Positions 43,145 to 54,724 of a stretch of 64,000 nt of DNA are shown piece by piece. A program made the position numbers and the translations under genes. The stretch spans positions 205,672,113-205,736,112 of the forward strand of contig NC_057810.1 in assembly GCF_018294505.1 (NCBI RefSeq), given 5' to 3'. The notes below the pieces were generated by a model. It made no database searches. It was given only the letters and a program-made list of their open reading frames with translations, and had not been told where the DNA came from. Source of the DNA: Triticum aestivum. Its lineage: Eukaryota > Streptophyta > Magnoliopsida > Poales > Poaceae. Numbering within the stretch: the stretch's first letter is position 1; the number at the start of each line of letters is the position of its first letter.

Positions 43145-45574
43145 GCTGCCCCTGGCTTCCGCTCGGGTCCTCCGCTTCAACTGGCGTCGTGGACCAATGT
43201 GGGACTAGAATGGGGGCCTGCCAATGACATACCGACATTGCAGAGCCGTATTCTGGAGCTTCTTGAGAGGGATATCGATATTGTCAGAATTACTCAGGTA
43301 ATGCTAGTTCGGCGGATCCTGCCGTGCAAGCATCGACCTCTCCGGATGTGGGAGTTCAATCCGGAAGGTCCACAAGTGAGGGATGTATAAGTTATTCTTC
43401 AGACCACAAGTGAGGTGTCCAGACACCATCGAGGATGCGGGCCAGAGCTGCCACCGCCTAGATACCCAAGTAAGTAACCCTGTAACCGAACACTTCGCAT
43501 ATGTTTAATACACCATTATTCTAAAAACTTGTCCGCAGCCAGGATTGGCTCAGCAAGGCGGAGAGAATCAGGTGTCCGGCCCCACTTCCCGAAGGCTCGC
43601 CTAATCCTGTAATAGCAAGGATGCTTAAGCATGCATTGAGCCAAGTGCCTTTGGGGAAAGGGGAAGAGGGGAATAGAGGATCCGAACTCCACGCGCTACA
43701 CATCCAAACTGGGGGAATTACCGTCTCCATGAAGGAGGATACTCGGGAAGGTTTTTCCAAGGTCCCCTCCCGTCGTGAGAAGAAAAGGGCTGCCTCCGAA
43801 GATTTGGAGATGGAGGTGCCCAAGTAGGGGAAGAAAGCTTCACCAGGAGGCCCTCCCCCGGAGGGCATCCTCACCGCATCGTGCCCGCAAATGAGCCAGC
43901 CCTCCACCGAGCTTTAAGTTAATGGTGAACAAGAAGCTATTGCTTTTTCCTCTGAGAACAATAACCAAGATCTGTTTTCTGCAGTACGGCTAGGAGCTCG
44001 TCTCAACAGGGTTCGTCTTCAAGGGATCTTCTTCCGGAGATGATGGAGAGTGAAACCCCACCTGCCTCTCCGCCCCGTGGGGTGGGCGACCCTGAGGTGT
44101 CGTCACGGAGGAGCCCAGATCCGCTGAGGCCGGAAGCTGATACTTCGGCCGCCCCGAGCCCGGTGCGTGCGGCTCTCTCGGAGGGTGATGAGAAGGGTCC
44201 GGATCAGTCCGGCGCCCGGCCGAACACGCTGTCGGGCCTCCTGGAACAAGCTGCTCTCTCAGAGGGTCATCGTACACTGATGGGTACGGTGTTGGAGAAG
44301 ATTTCATCCGCCAAAAGCGGGTTAAATGAAGCTTTTGGAAGTTTGCTCAAAGGCTTCGAGGTACGCGATAAAATACGTAATTTTTTATTGTTCCGCACGC
44401 GCTAGGTGTGCTCCATATATATAGTAGCCCCTGAGACTCTGGTTGCCAGCCCTAGGCGGCAAATGGATGATCACACTCTCAGGAAATGATTGTACTGCAT
44501 TTATACGCATGTGGCTAAGAGTCCGACGATAGACCGGAATTCTGAACTTGCCGAACTAAGGCGAGAAATCGATGTGGTGGATACCGACGTCACGCTTATA
44601 AATAAGCAGATTGACGAGTCATAGAGTATGCGCTTGTTTTTTCATTATTTGCTTTATGAAACATGAAGAGGATTGAAATATTAATCTAATACGATGTGGC
44701 TGCAGGTGGAGCTGCTGCCATTGAGGCCCTGGGGGCGGAACTTGCCCTAACCAAGGAACAAGCCCGGGTTAGCAACGCGGCTGCCCTAAAGGCAGCCGAA
44801 GACTTGAGAGCCAAACAGGCTGCCCATTGCCGAAGCGAAGAAAAGATAGCCGAGATGGCTTTGGAGCTGAGGGACGCGGCCGTCCTGTATGAGCTTCTTG
44901 AGAAGGAGAATCAGGCAAAGGCGGCTGATCTAAAGAAGGCACTGGATTCGGCTAAGGAGACGCGCTCTGAAATTAGAGACGCGCGGGAGGAATTGCGACA
45001 AGCCGGGGAAATCGCGGCTGCGAATCCCTATTTGTTACGGATGAAGTTCTTATATCCAAAGTACGCTCCTTTGGATAAACTTTGGAGCGCTGCAGATGAG
45101 TATGTGGACTTGGCGAAAAGTATGGCTTATGCGACCAAGCTATTCAAGGATCATAAAGATAATGAGATAGAAAGGCTATTCTGGTCGCAATTTAGCACTC
45201 CAACGCGCTTATTGCCGTTGAGTGAGAAGATGGCCGCTATAGCCGAGCTCCATAGGTTGTTCGGTCTTGCAATGAGGTATGTAATAGACCATCTATGGCT
45301 GAAGGGACCGAGGCCGGACAGTTACTTTGGTTTAGTGCAGCAATTGTTTGGTGCCAGATCGCGGATCGATGCCGTGAAGAGGTCAGCGTGCATAGAGGGT
45401 GCGCGGATGGATCTTTCCCGTGTTAAGACATATTGGGCAGATATGGAGGCCACGAGCATTGCAACCCAGGGTCCGGCAGGAAGCCAAGACCCAGCCGAGC
45501 ACTATTTTGAGTAGGTCATAGAAGGTGCCCGTAGAATAGAGGCTCAGTGTTCAAAGAATGTCAGGTTCGAGTGA
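43145..45574 (+). pseudogene. Antisense ORF of element E, remainder after element D
   Basis: Continues the first exon (APGFRSGPPLQLASW, VMLVRRILPCKHRPLRMWEF) to a probable GTAAG donor at 43470, with a frameshift near 43370. Later pieces: about 43540-43910, 43988-44360 (Pro/Ser-rich, ending before GTACGC), and after CTGCAG at 44705 a coiled coil (AALKAAEDLRAKQAAHCRSE; LRDAAVLYELLEKENQAKA). The C-terminal domain has GARSRIDAVKRSACIEGARM. A TAG at 45512-45514 splits the last residues; the final TGA is at 45572-45574. It parallels D's antisense ORF exon by exon. Confidence 0.75.
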
Positions 45575-46770
45575 CAAATCACTGAATTGTAAACAATTAT
45601 GTGTTAAATATAGAGGCTGTGTTTATACTTTTGCCTGAAAGTGTTGTAATACCTCCTGTGCGGCCATTTATGTACTCATATAACTTGAAAGTTAGCAGTC
45701 ATTGGCTTTAACCCCCACGCATATAATGCGGGGGTGTTCGAAAAATATATGCGTAATCACACTTGATCCAACGTCTTGGTCCATTAAGGAGGTGATCGCA
45801 TGTCGAACCAGGCAACCGGACTATATAGCTGTAACACGTTCACTTAGCCATCGGAGTTTAATGGTGGGGCTACTAAGTAGCCCCTAGTACATCTGCGTGC
45901 ATCCGTATAGGGGCGCGTATGTACGTGACCGGAAAACGGTCCTTCGTTAATGCGGAGGAATCCTATAGATTCTGATTAGTCTTTGAGTGGTTGACCAGTC
46001 TCTCGCTTTATCATGACAGTCAGTTTTCGGCTTTCTCTACTGAGGTGCTCATCCAGAATAACCAGGGCACAATTGGAGTTGTTCTCCTTTGGCCGCCTTA
46101 GCCGATATAATGGAACGTAAGGCAGCAAACCCAGGACTGGGCAAACCCAACATTTGACCAAAGACATGATTCGGAGCTGATGCATATAAGGCCTAACTCG
46201 CGACGCCGAACACTCCCGAAGGTATTCGAACTTTATAACATATACTGGACTGAGCAACGCCCTTCAATATGAACCCTATATTTCCAGGTACGTGCATTGA
46301 TCTGTCCTGGCAAAATGCCTATACGCCAGTATCCACTGTGGGTGTATTGAATACCCACGGGATGTCAAGCAACAAAAGATAGTGAAGAAGGTTTACACAG
46401 GGGCTTAATCTAAAGAGAAACCTTTGAGCGGGGCCCTGCTGCATGTCTGTGCCTTTGTCTCCGTTGTGCTGTATCCTGGAAGGGTGTCGCACGAATAGTG
46501 TCTGTAAAAATGAAAATGCATTTAAAAGAGTAAGCGTGCAAAAAATTGGTTATTCTCGATGGATGTTAGAGATACGAGATATTTTCCTATTAATGAGGCA
46601 AGCCGAATTGTGGGCTTTACTACATGTTTGCAGCCCCTGGTATCATTTATGGGGATACATGTATAGCACCTAGCTCAGGTTTATCCGGGCTATTGTGAAA
46701 AATGGTGGACTGGACTCATCTAACTGTGTCTGTGGTGTTGACGACCGATCATCCTTTTGGTGGGAGATGC
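45575..46770. other. Non-coding internal stretch of element E
   Basis: No supportable ORF. Shares text with B and D at the same relative position. It lies between the two convergent coding regions of the element. Confidence 0.6.
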
Positions 46771-46775
46771 CGCTT

Positions 46776-49700
46776 AATGTCCGGCTATCAGAGCCGCCGC
46801 ATATTGCTCTGTGTTTCCGCTAATGGTTATGACGCCATGTGGACCGGGCATCTCAAGTTTAAGGTAGGCGTAGTTCGGTATTGCGTTAAAGCAAGCGAAG
46901 GCCGTTCTTCAGAGTAGTTCCTCGCTTCTGAAGGTGTCGGGAGAACCGAATGTCACTTCTAATACGAGGGAGCCCCAGCAGTGGGCCTCAACACCTGGTA
47001 TTATTCCGTTGAAGGTGGTGCTATTTTGGCTTATTTTGGATGGGTCTATCCCCATCTTGCGGATGGTGTCTTGATATATCAGATTAAGACTATTGCCGCC
47101 GTCCATTAGGACTCGAGTGAGGTGGTATCCATCCATTATTGGGTCGACCACCAAGGCAGCTGATCCTCCGTGCTGGATACTGGCCGGGTGGTCCCTGTGA
47201 TCAAAAGTGATCGAGCAGGCCGCCCAGGGGTTGAATTTGGGGGCGACGAACTCTGTGTGAGTTGCGCGGGCCATGTTAACCGTTTTGACTTCTGGTGGGA
47301 TTTTTTTCTGCCCCCCCCCCCCCCCCGTGTTTGGCTGGCGAGGCTCATCATCGTCTTCTCTTGGTGTTCCCCTCCCTTGTGTTCGGCGTATAATTTGCCG
47401 GCCTGCTTGAAGACCCAACATTCTCTGTGAGTATGATTTGCAGGTTTTTCAGAGGTGCCATGGATTTGGCACAATCTGTCCAGGACTTTATTCAGGCCGG
47501 ACGGTCCCTCTTTACTGCCCTTAAATGGCTTCTTTCCTTGACCGGGTCGAGAGCCCCTGAATCCGGCGTTGACCAATGTGTGGTCCGGACTATCATCATT
47601 CTGACGCTTGTGCTTAGTGTGCCATGGCTTCCCATTGCCATCTCGAATTTCGGATGTGTCTGGGTCACCGGTGCCTCTACGGGCCAACCAGTTGTCTTCG
47701 CCCACACAAAAGCGGGTCATAAGGCTTGTTAAGGCTGCCATCGTCCTTGGCTTTTCTTGGCCGAGGTGTCTGGCGAGCCACTCGTCTCAGATACTATGTT
47801 TGAAGGCCGTTAAGGCTTTGGCATCCGGATAGTCGACAATTTGATTCTTCTTAGTGAGGAATCTATTAAAAAGCTTACGGGATGACTCTTCGGGCTGCTG
47901 TGACTTAAATCGTCTACATCCGGAGGTTGGACATAGGTCCCTTGAAAGTTGGCCCTAAAAGCATCCTCAAGTTCCTCCCAACTTCCAATTGAGTTTTCGG
48001 GGAGGCTCTTCAGCCAGTGCCGAGCTAGTCCTTTCAACTTGAGGGGAAGGTATTTGATGGCGTGGAGGTTATCCCCATGAGGCATGTGTATGTGAAGGAT
48101 AAAATCATCAATCCAGACCCTAGGGTCTGTGGTTCCATCGTATGCCTCTATGTTCACGGGTTTGAATCCCTGTGGGAATTCATGATCCAGCACCTCATCG
48201 GTGAAGCACAAATGGTGCACAGCCCCTCTGTATCTGGACGTGTCGCGGCATGCCGTCGGCTGTTGTTGCATCCGGTGTTGGTTCCGAACTGGTACTCGAT
48301 CAGTGTGATCATTGTGGTGACCATGGTCCCGCGTCAGAGCATGTCCTCTGGATCCATAGATGGACCTGGCCGCACTGGCCTTTTTGTCCAGGAGCTCACG
48401 TAAATCGTGCACGGTATTAGTGGCTGCTCTATCGCGGCCATGAGGTGGTTGGTCCGGCCAAGTGGCCCTGTTGTTTTTTGGCGGAATTGGCGCTGCGGCC
48501 TCGTCGTCAAATTCGGGCAACAGCTTGCGTTTTGGGTAGATCTTTGTGTGGCGATCGTCGCCACATCTTCCTTCGGTGTCTAGCACCTTGTTCCATCTTC
48601 GGTTGAGCGTATCTTGCGTGGCTTTAAGCCTTTGCTTCTGCTTCTTTAGGCTCCTCGCCGTGGCCAGGAGCTTTCTGCAGAGGTTATCTTGCTTCAAACG
48701 TTATTCCGGGATGATGAATGCATCGTCAACCGGACTGTCCTCCCCTCCTTGGGTAGTTTGATGAGTTCGGCCCTCGAGATTGCTGTGATCGGGCATTTGT
48801 TCGTCGTGGCCTGGCTCTTCTTGCTCTGTTGCTGGGTTCAAATTGTTGCCTTCGGAGTCAACCGGAGTGTCGTTTTTTCTCGCGCTGTTATCGCTATTTT
48901 TACTGTGACTGGACTTAGAGCGGCGCCTGCGCCATCGTTTTTGTTTTTGTCCAGGGGTTTTATCCTCCGTTGTGTCCTTCTTGTCACCGTTGTCTTCCTT
49001 AGGCGTGTCCACCATGTAGATGTCATATGATGAAGTGGCGGTCTAGCGCCCCGTGGGCGGTGGGTCCAGCTCGTCTCCTGTGTCGACGTCCATACCGTCG
49101 ATGTCGTCGGAGTCGAAATCAAGCATGTCTGTTAAGTCATCGACAGTGGCTATGAAGTGGGTGGTGGGTGGGAGGCGATTTTCTTTGTCATCCGTGTCCC
49201 ACTCGAGCCGAACATAGTTCGGCCAAGAGTCTTCCGTCAAGGAGAGATACTTTAACGAATTAAGCGCTTCGCCCAAGGGGGAGTGCTGAAAGATATCCGC
49301 GGCGGTGAACTCCATTACTGGATCCCAATCGGACTCGATGGGTCCGGGCGCGCGCGGTTCAGAACCTACATCCGGACACAAGTCCGGGGGTCCGATGACG
49401 CAGATCTCCTTAATGGCGGAGTCTATGTTCGGCTCTACCGCCGAAGAGTATGCGGCCTCCATGGCGGGGTCCATCCACCCGTCCTTGGATGACGCACTCT
49501 GTCCCGGATTTAGGTCCGGAGCCGCAGCACGGGCGATATCCCGAATACTGTCCGACAATAGATTTAAGTCGTGCTCGTCGTGACTATCTAGCGCTCCTAA
49601 CGTGGGTCTGAATCCATCGAAGATCGAGTCTCCGTGGATACCAGTCGTGTAATTCAAGTTCTCAAACCTGACCTGATGGCCAGGGGCGTAGCCGTCGTTC

Positions 49701-49836
49701 TGCTCCAGATGGCCAAGCGAGTTGGCCCGCAGTGCGAAGCCGCCGAATACGAAAATTTGTCCGGGGAGAAGAGTACACCCTGGACCGCGTTGTTGAAGGT
49801 TGGGGGAGACATCGAGCCTTATAGCTACGACACAAA
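46776..49836 (-). pseudogene. gag-protease region of element E, several stops and frameshifts
   Basis: Minus strand. The N-terminal part (49657-49043) is followed in the same frame by 49015-48701 and the gag core 48697-47810 (LCFTDEVLDHEFPQGFKPVN, GTTDPRVWIDDFILHIH, KYLPLKLKGLARHWL, FRANFQGTYVQPPD). The frame then changes near 47897. The rest of gag with the knuckle CQIHGTSEKPANHTHREC runs 47741-47340, and a second change falls at a run of 16 C (47311-47326). The protease-like part (DHPASIQHGGSAALVVDPIM, VLMDGGNSLNLIY) runs from 47300 to about 46776. The stop at 49043 replaces a Trp (B has GHWKATSSYE). No RT follows. Confidence 0.8.
47311..47326. repeat. C16 homopolymer inside gag of element E
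   Basis: Sixteen consecutive C on the plus strand, G16 in the coding sense. It lies between the knuckle region and the protease of E, where element B has a non-homopolymer codon stretch. It coincides with a frame change. Confidence 0.9.
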
Positions 49837-49859
49837 GGAACTCTCAATGAAAGCACCAA

Positions 49860-50325
49860 TGCCAGTGTCAAAACCGGCGGATCTCGGGTATGGGGTCCCG
49901 AACTGTGCGTCTAAGGCTAATGGTAACAGGAGACTGGGGACACGATGTTTTACCCAGGTACGGGCCCTCTCAATGGATGTAATACCCTACTTCCTGCTTG
50001 ATTGATCTTGATGATATGAGTATTACAAGAGTTGATTTACCACGAGATCGGAGAGGCTAAACCCTAGAAGCTAGCCTATGGTATGATTGTTGTTCTACGG
50101 ACTATACCCTCCGGTTTATATAGACACGGAGGGGGCTATGCTTACACAAAGTCGGTTACAGAGAAGGAGATCTTCCATCCAAATCGCCAAGCTTGCCTTC
50201 CACGCCAAGGAGAGTCCCATCCAGACACGGGATGAAGTCTTCAATCTTGTATCTTCATAGTCCAACAATCCGGCCGAAGTACATAGTCCGGTTGTCCGGA
50301 TACCCCCTTATCTAGGACTCCCTCA
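49860..50325 (-). repeat. 5' LTR of element E, 466 bp
   Basis: Plus-strand ends TGCCAGTGTCAAAACC and TCTAGGACTCCCTCA, followed by the target duplication CCCGT at 50326-50330. The primer-binding-site candidate lies inside at 49836-49859. Confidence 0.92.
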
Positions 50326-50708
50326 CCCGTTGTTTGAGTTTTTGCATCCGTGTCCCCGTGTGGAACGGGCCACGACAGTGGTCGATGTGTCTTGAGGTAG
50401 ACACGGGGCCACCCATGACTTAGCCCAGTGGGGAGTGAGTCGGAGTGGCCGGGAGAGTGTCATGGCAGTAGATCGGTTTTGTCGGAACATCGTTGGTCCA
50501 CCCGAATGGGAGTGCGAGGCCATGGGTTCTATGGTGTGGGTACAGTGCACTACCTCTGCAGAGTGTATGTTTAACCTATCAATAGTCGCTTCCTCAGTCA
50601 TGGGCATGGGTTCGTACTAGGGTACACCGTTCGATCAACACTCACATGACGGAATGACTTATAGGTGATGGATATGTGGATATTTGGAGCAGTGCATATT
50701 GTCCAAGT

Positions 50709-50802
50709 ATTGGTCGTGGTTGTGATCGCCGTAAGGATCACGGGCCATTTATTGGTCGGGTTGTGATCGCCGTAAGGATCACGGGCCATTTATTGGTCGT
50801 GG
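50709..50802. repeat. 47-bp direct duplication inside the solo LTR
   Basis: The unit TATTGGTCG(T)GGTTGTGATCG... through CCGTAAGGATCACGGGCCAT is present twice in tandem, followed by a partial third TTATTGGTCGTGG. A local slippage duplication. Confidence 0.75.
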
Positions 50803-51431
50803 CTTTGTTATAGTTTGGTTTTGATCACGAGGTGATCGAGATGGTATATTGCGTTTCTGGTTAGCCAAGAGAGATATGTTTATGGAGATCGGAGATGGTG
50901 ATTTATCAATATTGTAGTAGTTTCATATTATGCTTACGAGCTGTTGTTATATCATGGTAGCTGTTAATTTAATTAACCTGCTTAATGCTATGTTGTTGTC
51001 TTGCCTTGATGTTTTTGGTTGTTGTGAGCTTGCAAGTACACTCAATGTACTGACCTGGCGTGTCATGCCAGATTGCAGGTGATGCCGTGCTTGCTTGATT
51101 GCTTGTCATGGTTTCCGTTCGTGTGAGCTAGATCGTGTCCCAGCCAGAGTCCCTGTGGAGTGGAGTTCACCACCTTCGTCGTTGTTCCGCTGCTAGAAGA
51201 TTTCTGCTGCTACGAGTTGTTCCGCTGCTAGTATAGAGCAAGTGTAGTATCGCAGGCGTAGTGTCGCCGTGCTGATGTGATTCTTTGTAACATCAGACCT
51301 TTGTATTTATTCTTGTAATAAGAGCTGATATGTTCTATGTCAAGCAGTGCCGTATTCCAGAGACTTCTCCTCAATCTCTGGGCTGGAATATGGGGCGTTC
51401 CGGTTTCTCTGAGCCGGGGTGCCACATGCAT

Positions 51432-51960
51432 GGTTTGAAAAAATAGATGCACTACAGTTATTGGATTGTTGTTGTGTTCATGTGTGTGTGTGTGTGTGTG
51501 TGTGGCCATATGCTTGATACATACAAATTTTTCTCACCACCATATTGTTCATCTTTTAAATTTGAATTTGCAATGAAAACTTACTAGGGATACCATGAAA
51601 TGTGAAATACACATTGAGCTCACTATATCACAAACTCACTCTAATTCAAGAACTCATCATAAATCAATGACCATGTTGAGATTACTATTTGCAAGGAAAA
51701 TACGGGCATTGTAATACACATAGATTTGTTCGGCAATTTAAAAGATTTGTTTCATATTCTCGAATGGTAGGCCCCAACGGCGTAGCAGCCACACCTTGGC
51801 TCGTGTTGATCCTTAGAAATCGGGCTCATGTCCTTCTGGTGGTGTGCATGGTACGCACATTAGGCAACCCCAACAAGTCGAGCCTCCGCGCTTCGAGTTG
51901 AAATATCTGGCGGCCAGAATTCTAGCCCTAGGAAATTCCCCTCATGTCCCCGGTCCATAA
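51432..51960. other. Right part of the duplicated host DNA, first copy
   Basis: Continues the host sequence after the solo LTR and matches 55790-56410 in order: TTTTCTCACCACCAT(A/G)TTGTTCAT, TGGATACCATG(A/G)A, TATTTGCAAGGAAAA(T/C)(A/G)CGGGCAT, GAAATATCTGGC(G/A)GCC. No gene is supported. Confidence 0.65.
51481..51504. repeat. (TG)12 microsatellite
   Basis: Twelve uninterrupted TG units just downstream of the solo LTR's right target duplication. The corresponding place in the second copy (about 55840) lacks it. Confidence 0.9.
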
Positions 51961-52860
51961 TGACTACCAATGAACAATGGAGGGATGCTTTAGTAACTAG
52001 ACAACATTACCTACCGTGCCGAGCATGGTTCAATTCCCTCGGCCACCGCTCCCCAAGGTCACCCGTCAACTGCATTGCCTAGTACTACTACTACTACTAC
52101 TACTACTACACTAGGATGAGCATATAATTGAGCCCGTTTGTTTGTGCCTAGTACTTGAGTTAATATATCAGGCAATGCACTGGTATGGAGGGATTATCCT
52201 TTTACTCTGCATATATAACTTGTCTGAAGTCTAACTAAGCAAAATGTTTGGCCAAATCTTTTCTTAAGAAATACAACAGGACATATGTATCGCTTGAAAA
52301 TTTATTGCGTGATGCAAGTTATGATATTGTTTCGAATCCTGGATTTTAAATTTTAGAAAATCCAAAAGTGACCAAAAATTCATCAAACTGAGCATGGTCA
52401 CGTGATATGGCACAAATATTCCTTCATAATTTTTTCTTCAATTTGAGACAAGCTGCCTATGACAAGTTGCACAAATGAAGAGCCAAGGTATTTTGGAAAA
52501 AAGACCTGTCATGTTAAGGTGAATGCTTTCACTATTGAAACAGTGGGTGTTTACGTGCCGCCACGAGTCCCGCTTCCCATCGGCAGGTGCCGCCCGAGCA
52601 AGCATGTGAGTCGATGGGAGACGTGCGAGCAGACCGTTGCACTGGACGACAGGGACACATGTGAGCAGACCGCTGCGCATGCTCACCGGGAGGCAAGCCC
52701 TTTGACCAGGCTCTGCCGCCCACCTTCGTCCCAACTGGTCCCACTTTAAATGTCGCCGGTGCCGCAGTTTAAAATCAATCCCGCACTACCCGGTATCGCT
52801 ACAATCTTCCCCATCCTCTCCAATTCTCCTGTCGTCTACCTCCAACCAGCCTGACCTAAA
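51961..52860. other. Unassigned DNA with a (TAC)9 microsatellite
   Basis: (TAC)9 lies at 52083-52109. The remainder is non-coding. From about 52540 it becomes GC-rich with TGGTCCCACTTTAAA near 52737 and a CT-rich stretch to 52860, which could be the promoter and 5' leader of the following gene relic. ORFs on both strands at 52440-52750 are unsupported. Confidence 0.45.
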
Positions 52861-52868
52861 CATACGCC

Positions 52869-53568
52869 ATGCCGCATCACGATAGTCTGGCCTTAGTCTT
52901 CTAGTTTCCTGAGGAATACACCCAGCCGGAGTCTCAAGAACATAAGGCACTTTGGGACGAACTTGAACTGGCCTTGTGGGAAGACGCCGCACCTGCCCCC
53001 GCTCCCGTTCAGGCTCTCGTCACCCCGACTGCGCCAGCACCCATCGCCATGGCATTGATGGGCTGGGAGCCGCACATTGTCACCGAGCTTGATGGAACGG
53101 GGTTCCACGAGGTCCCCACCAACTTTCACGCGCCCATGCACCAGCCAGCGCATGCACCTGCATGCCGGTGCCCGTGCACCTGCCAGCGCATGCGCCTGCG
53201 CGTACACTAAAGTGTGCGCCCGTGCCAGTGCCCGTGCACAAGAATTTTTCTGTCGTGCCATTACCAGCGCAGGTGCCAGTGCCCCCCTCAGCGGCATGGA
53301 TGGCCACCATCAACCGCTTCCTTGCACCAATGCCAGTCGCCTCCTCCTGCCAGTTGACTCGCTCCTGGAGACCGAAGTCCAAAACATTGAGGCCTTCCTT
53401 GAAGCCAGGGCCAACGTCCAGGAGTACGCCAACAACGGCGCAAGACGCCGCCGTCGCCGTCACCGTCGCCATTGGTTAATGGCTCGACGACACATAGAGC
53501 ACAACGGAGGAGCCGCTTCCCACCGCAAGATGCCCCCGCCACCACCGCGTAATCTAAATTTGCCATGA
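52869..53568 (+). pseudogene. Unrecognised gene relic, Ala/Pro-rich middle, Arg-rich end
   Basis: From an ATG at 52869 (MPHHDSLALVF) a TAG at 52902-52904 interrupts. The same frame then continues with FPEEYTQPESQEHKALWDEL, an Ala/Pro-rich part and WEPHIVTELDGTGFHEVPTN, to a stop at 53208. A CA/GC-rich repeated stretch (53130-53285, words like GTGCCCGTGCAC) follows. In another frame the end of the protein is seen as VQNIEAFLEARANVQEYANN, followed by a run of Arg/His up to a stop near 53567. An AATGAATGTAAAG-like 3' untranslated text lies downstream to about 53720. I do not recognise the family. Confidence 0.4.
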
Positions 53569-53569
53569 A

Positions 53570-54020
53570 AAACGTTCGGATTGCCATGCTAAAAATCCGA
53601 ATGTTTATCATTTCCGTTTATTTTAGATCGATCATCGTATGAATGTAAAGTCGGAGTCAGACTGAATGAAATCTATGGTTTGATCGATTGAATGTTCTGC
53701 TAGAGCTGTATCAAATTAAATATAAAACGTCATCAAGCCACATGTATTCCATCTCATCTGACGACCTAGACTGCTTCAATGTCAAGCACTCAATAGTTTA
53801 GCGTGCAGTTAATTTCATGCCAAAAATAGTGCTAATCACATAATAACACTCAAATAATATCCGCATGCACTTAATATACTTCCAAATTAATGTGCATTGC
53901 ACGTACACATTGACCAGTGCTACTAGTACGTGAAAATGGTGCCCTAACTTGTGAATGTGTCTAGATATGGTCAACAGCAACATTGCCCACAAGTTCTTCG
54001 TGTTTGCCCGTGCGTCTAAA
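53570..54020. other. 3' flank of the relic and non-coding DNA
   Basis: AT-rich and non-coding. The last 40 bases (TTCTTCGTGTTTGCCCGTGC) match 29909-29929 and mark the left edge of the second copy of the duplicated host DNA. Confidence 0.5.
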
Positions 54021-54724
54021 TGCAGAAGGGGAGGAGAGAGAGCACACATGGAAGCCACCAGTAAGTGAAGGAGAATAGTATGTGCTAACGAGCCGGTCCC
54101 ACTAATGTACTAAGAATAATATTACATGTTATCCATTAAATAGGTTGTGGTAATATAAAAACATTATATGAACAAAGGGGGGTACAACAAACATTGTTGT
54201 TCTATGTATGTTGCCTATTGACGTGCGGCTTGAAGGCCCTGGTCGCATGTTCGAACCTCGTCCTTTATTTTTTAATTTGTATATGGGTCCAAATTTGTTT
54301 CTTGACAGGTGGGCCCCTCGGTGTGTAGTTTGTAGCACTTTAATTTGTGGGTCGAAATTTGTTCCATTCCAAGTGGACTATCGGTGTGTATTTTTGTATC
54401 TTATTTGTAATAATTAAACAGAGCAATAGATTTTTTTGCAATAATACCATGGTGCGATGTTGAAGGAGAGAAAGGACGTGCAAGAGAGCGATGATTGAGC
54501 CAGAGGGAAATCAATTGGGGGAGGTGCGGGGGTTGCGACGGTGTTTGGAGTAGTTGTGGGCCGAATGCTACGAAAATATAATCTAAACCCACCGGAATAA
54601 ATGCCTACACAAATCAATCCATGGTTGGAGTCCCCCTCGCAATGTAAATAGCTCCGGCTTTGCGAGGGATGGAGAGGTAGCTTCAATGTGTGGAAGATAC
54701 GGCATGAGAAAGCGAGGTCAATCG

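Larger units (their letters stand above)
33922..50325 (-). mobile_element. Gypsy element E, complete, non-autonomous, host of element D
   Basis: Minus-strand element with 5' LTR 49860-50325 and 3' LTR 33922-34388 (466 and 467 bp, about 37 differences by eye). It has perfect target duplications CCCGT at 33917-33921 and 50326-50330. Without D it is about 8.7 kb. Order in its own sense: LTR, primer-binding-site candidate (49836-49859), gag-protease frame, non-coding stretch, an antisense ORF on the plus strand, a polypurine-like tract (minus GGTTCAGGGGCTAC at 34389-34402) and LTR. No reverse transcriptase or integrase. Inserted in a solo LTR. Confidence 0.92.
31882..51426. mobile_element. Solo LTR of about 3.1 kb, interrupted by element E
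   Basis: Starts TGTAACAGCCTGG at 31882 and ends GGGGTGCCACA at 51426. Perfect 5-bp target duplications TGCAT lie at 31877-31881 and 51427-51431. Removing element E and one copy of its target site leaves 2,040 + 1,096 bp. No second LTR or internal domain lies between these ends, so this is a solo LTR left by recombination between two LTRs. TGTAACAGCC is a frequent Triticeae LTR start (from memory). The GC-rich stretch 32480-32760 gives several overlapping ORFs that I do not accept as genes. Confidence 0.85.

Noticed and set aside
33922..50325. Reverse transcriptase or integrase inside D or E
   Set aside because: No YxDD, RNase H or integrase motifs were found in either orientation between the LTRs.
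53077..53568. 163-aa ORF as an intact gene
   Set aside because: Its N-terminal half is a frame-shifted reading of the repeated Ala/Pro-rich part; only the last third looks like genuine protein.
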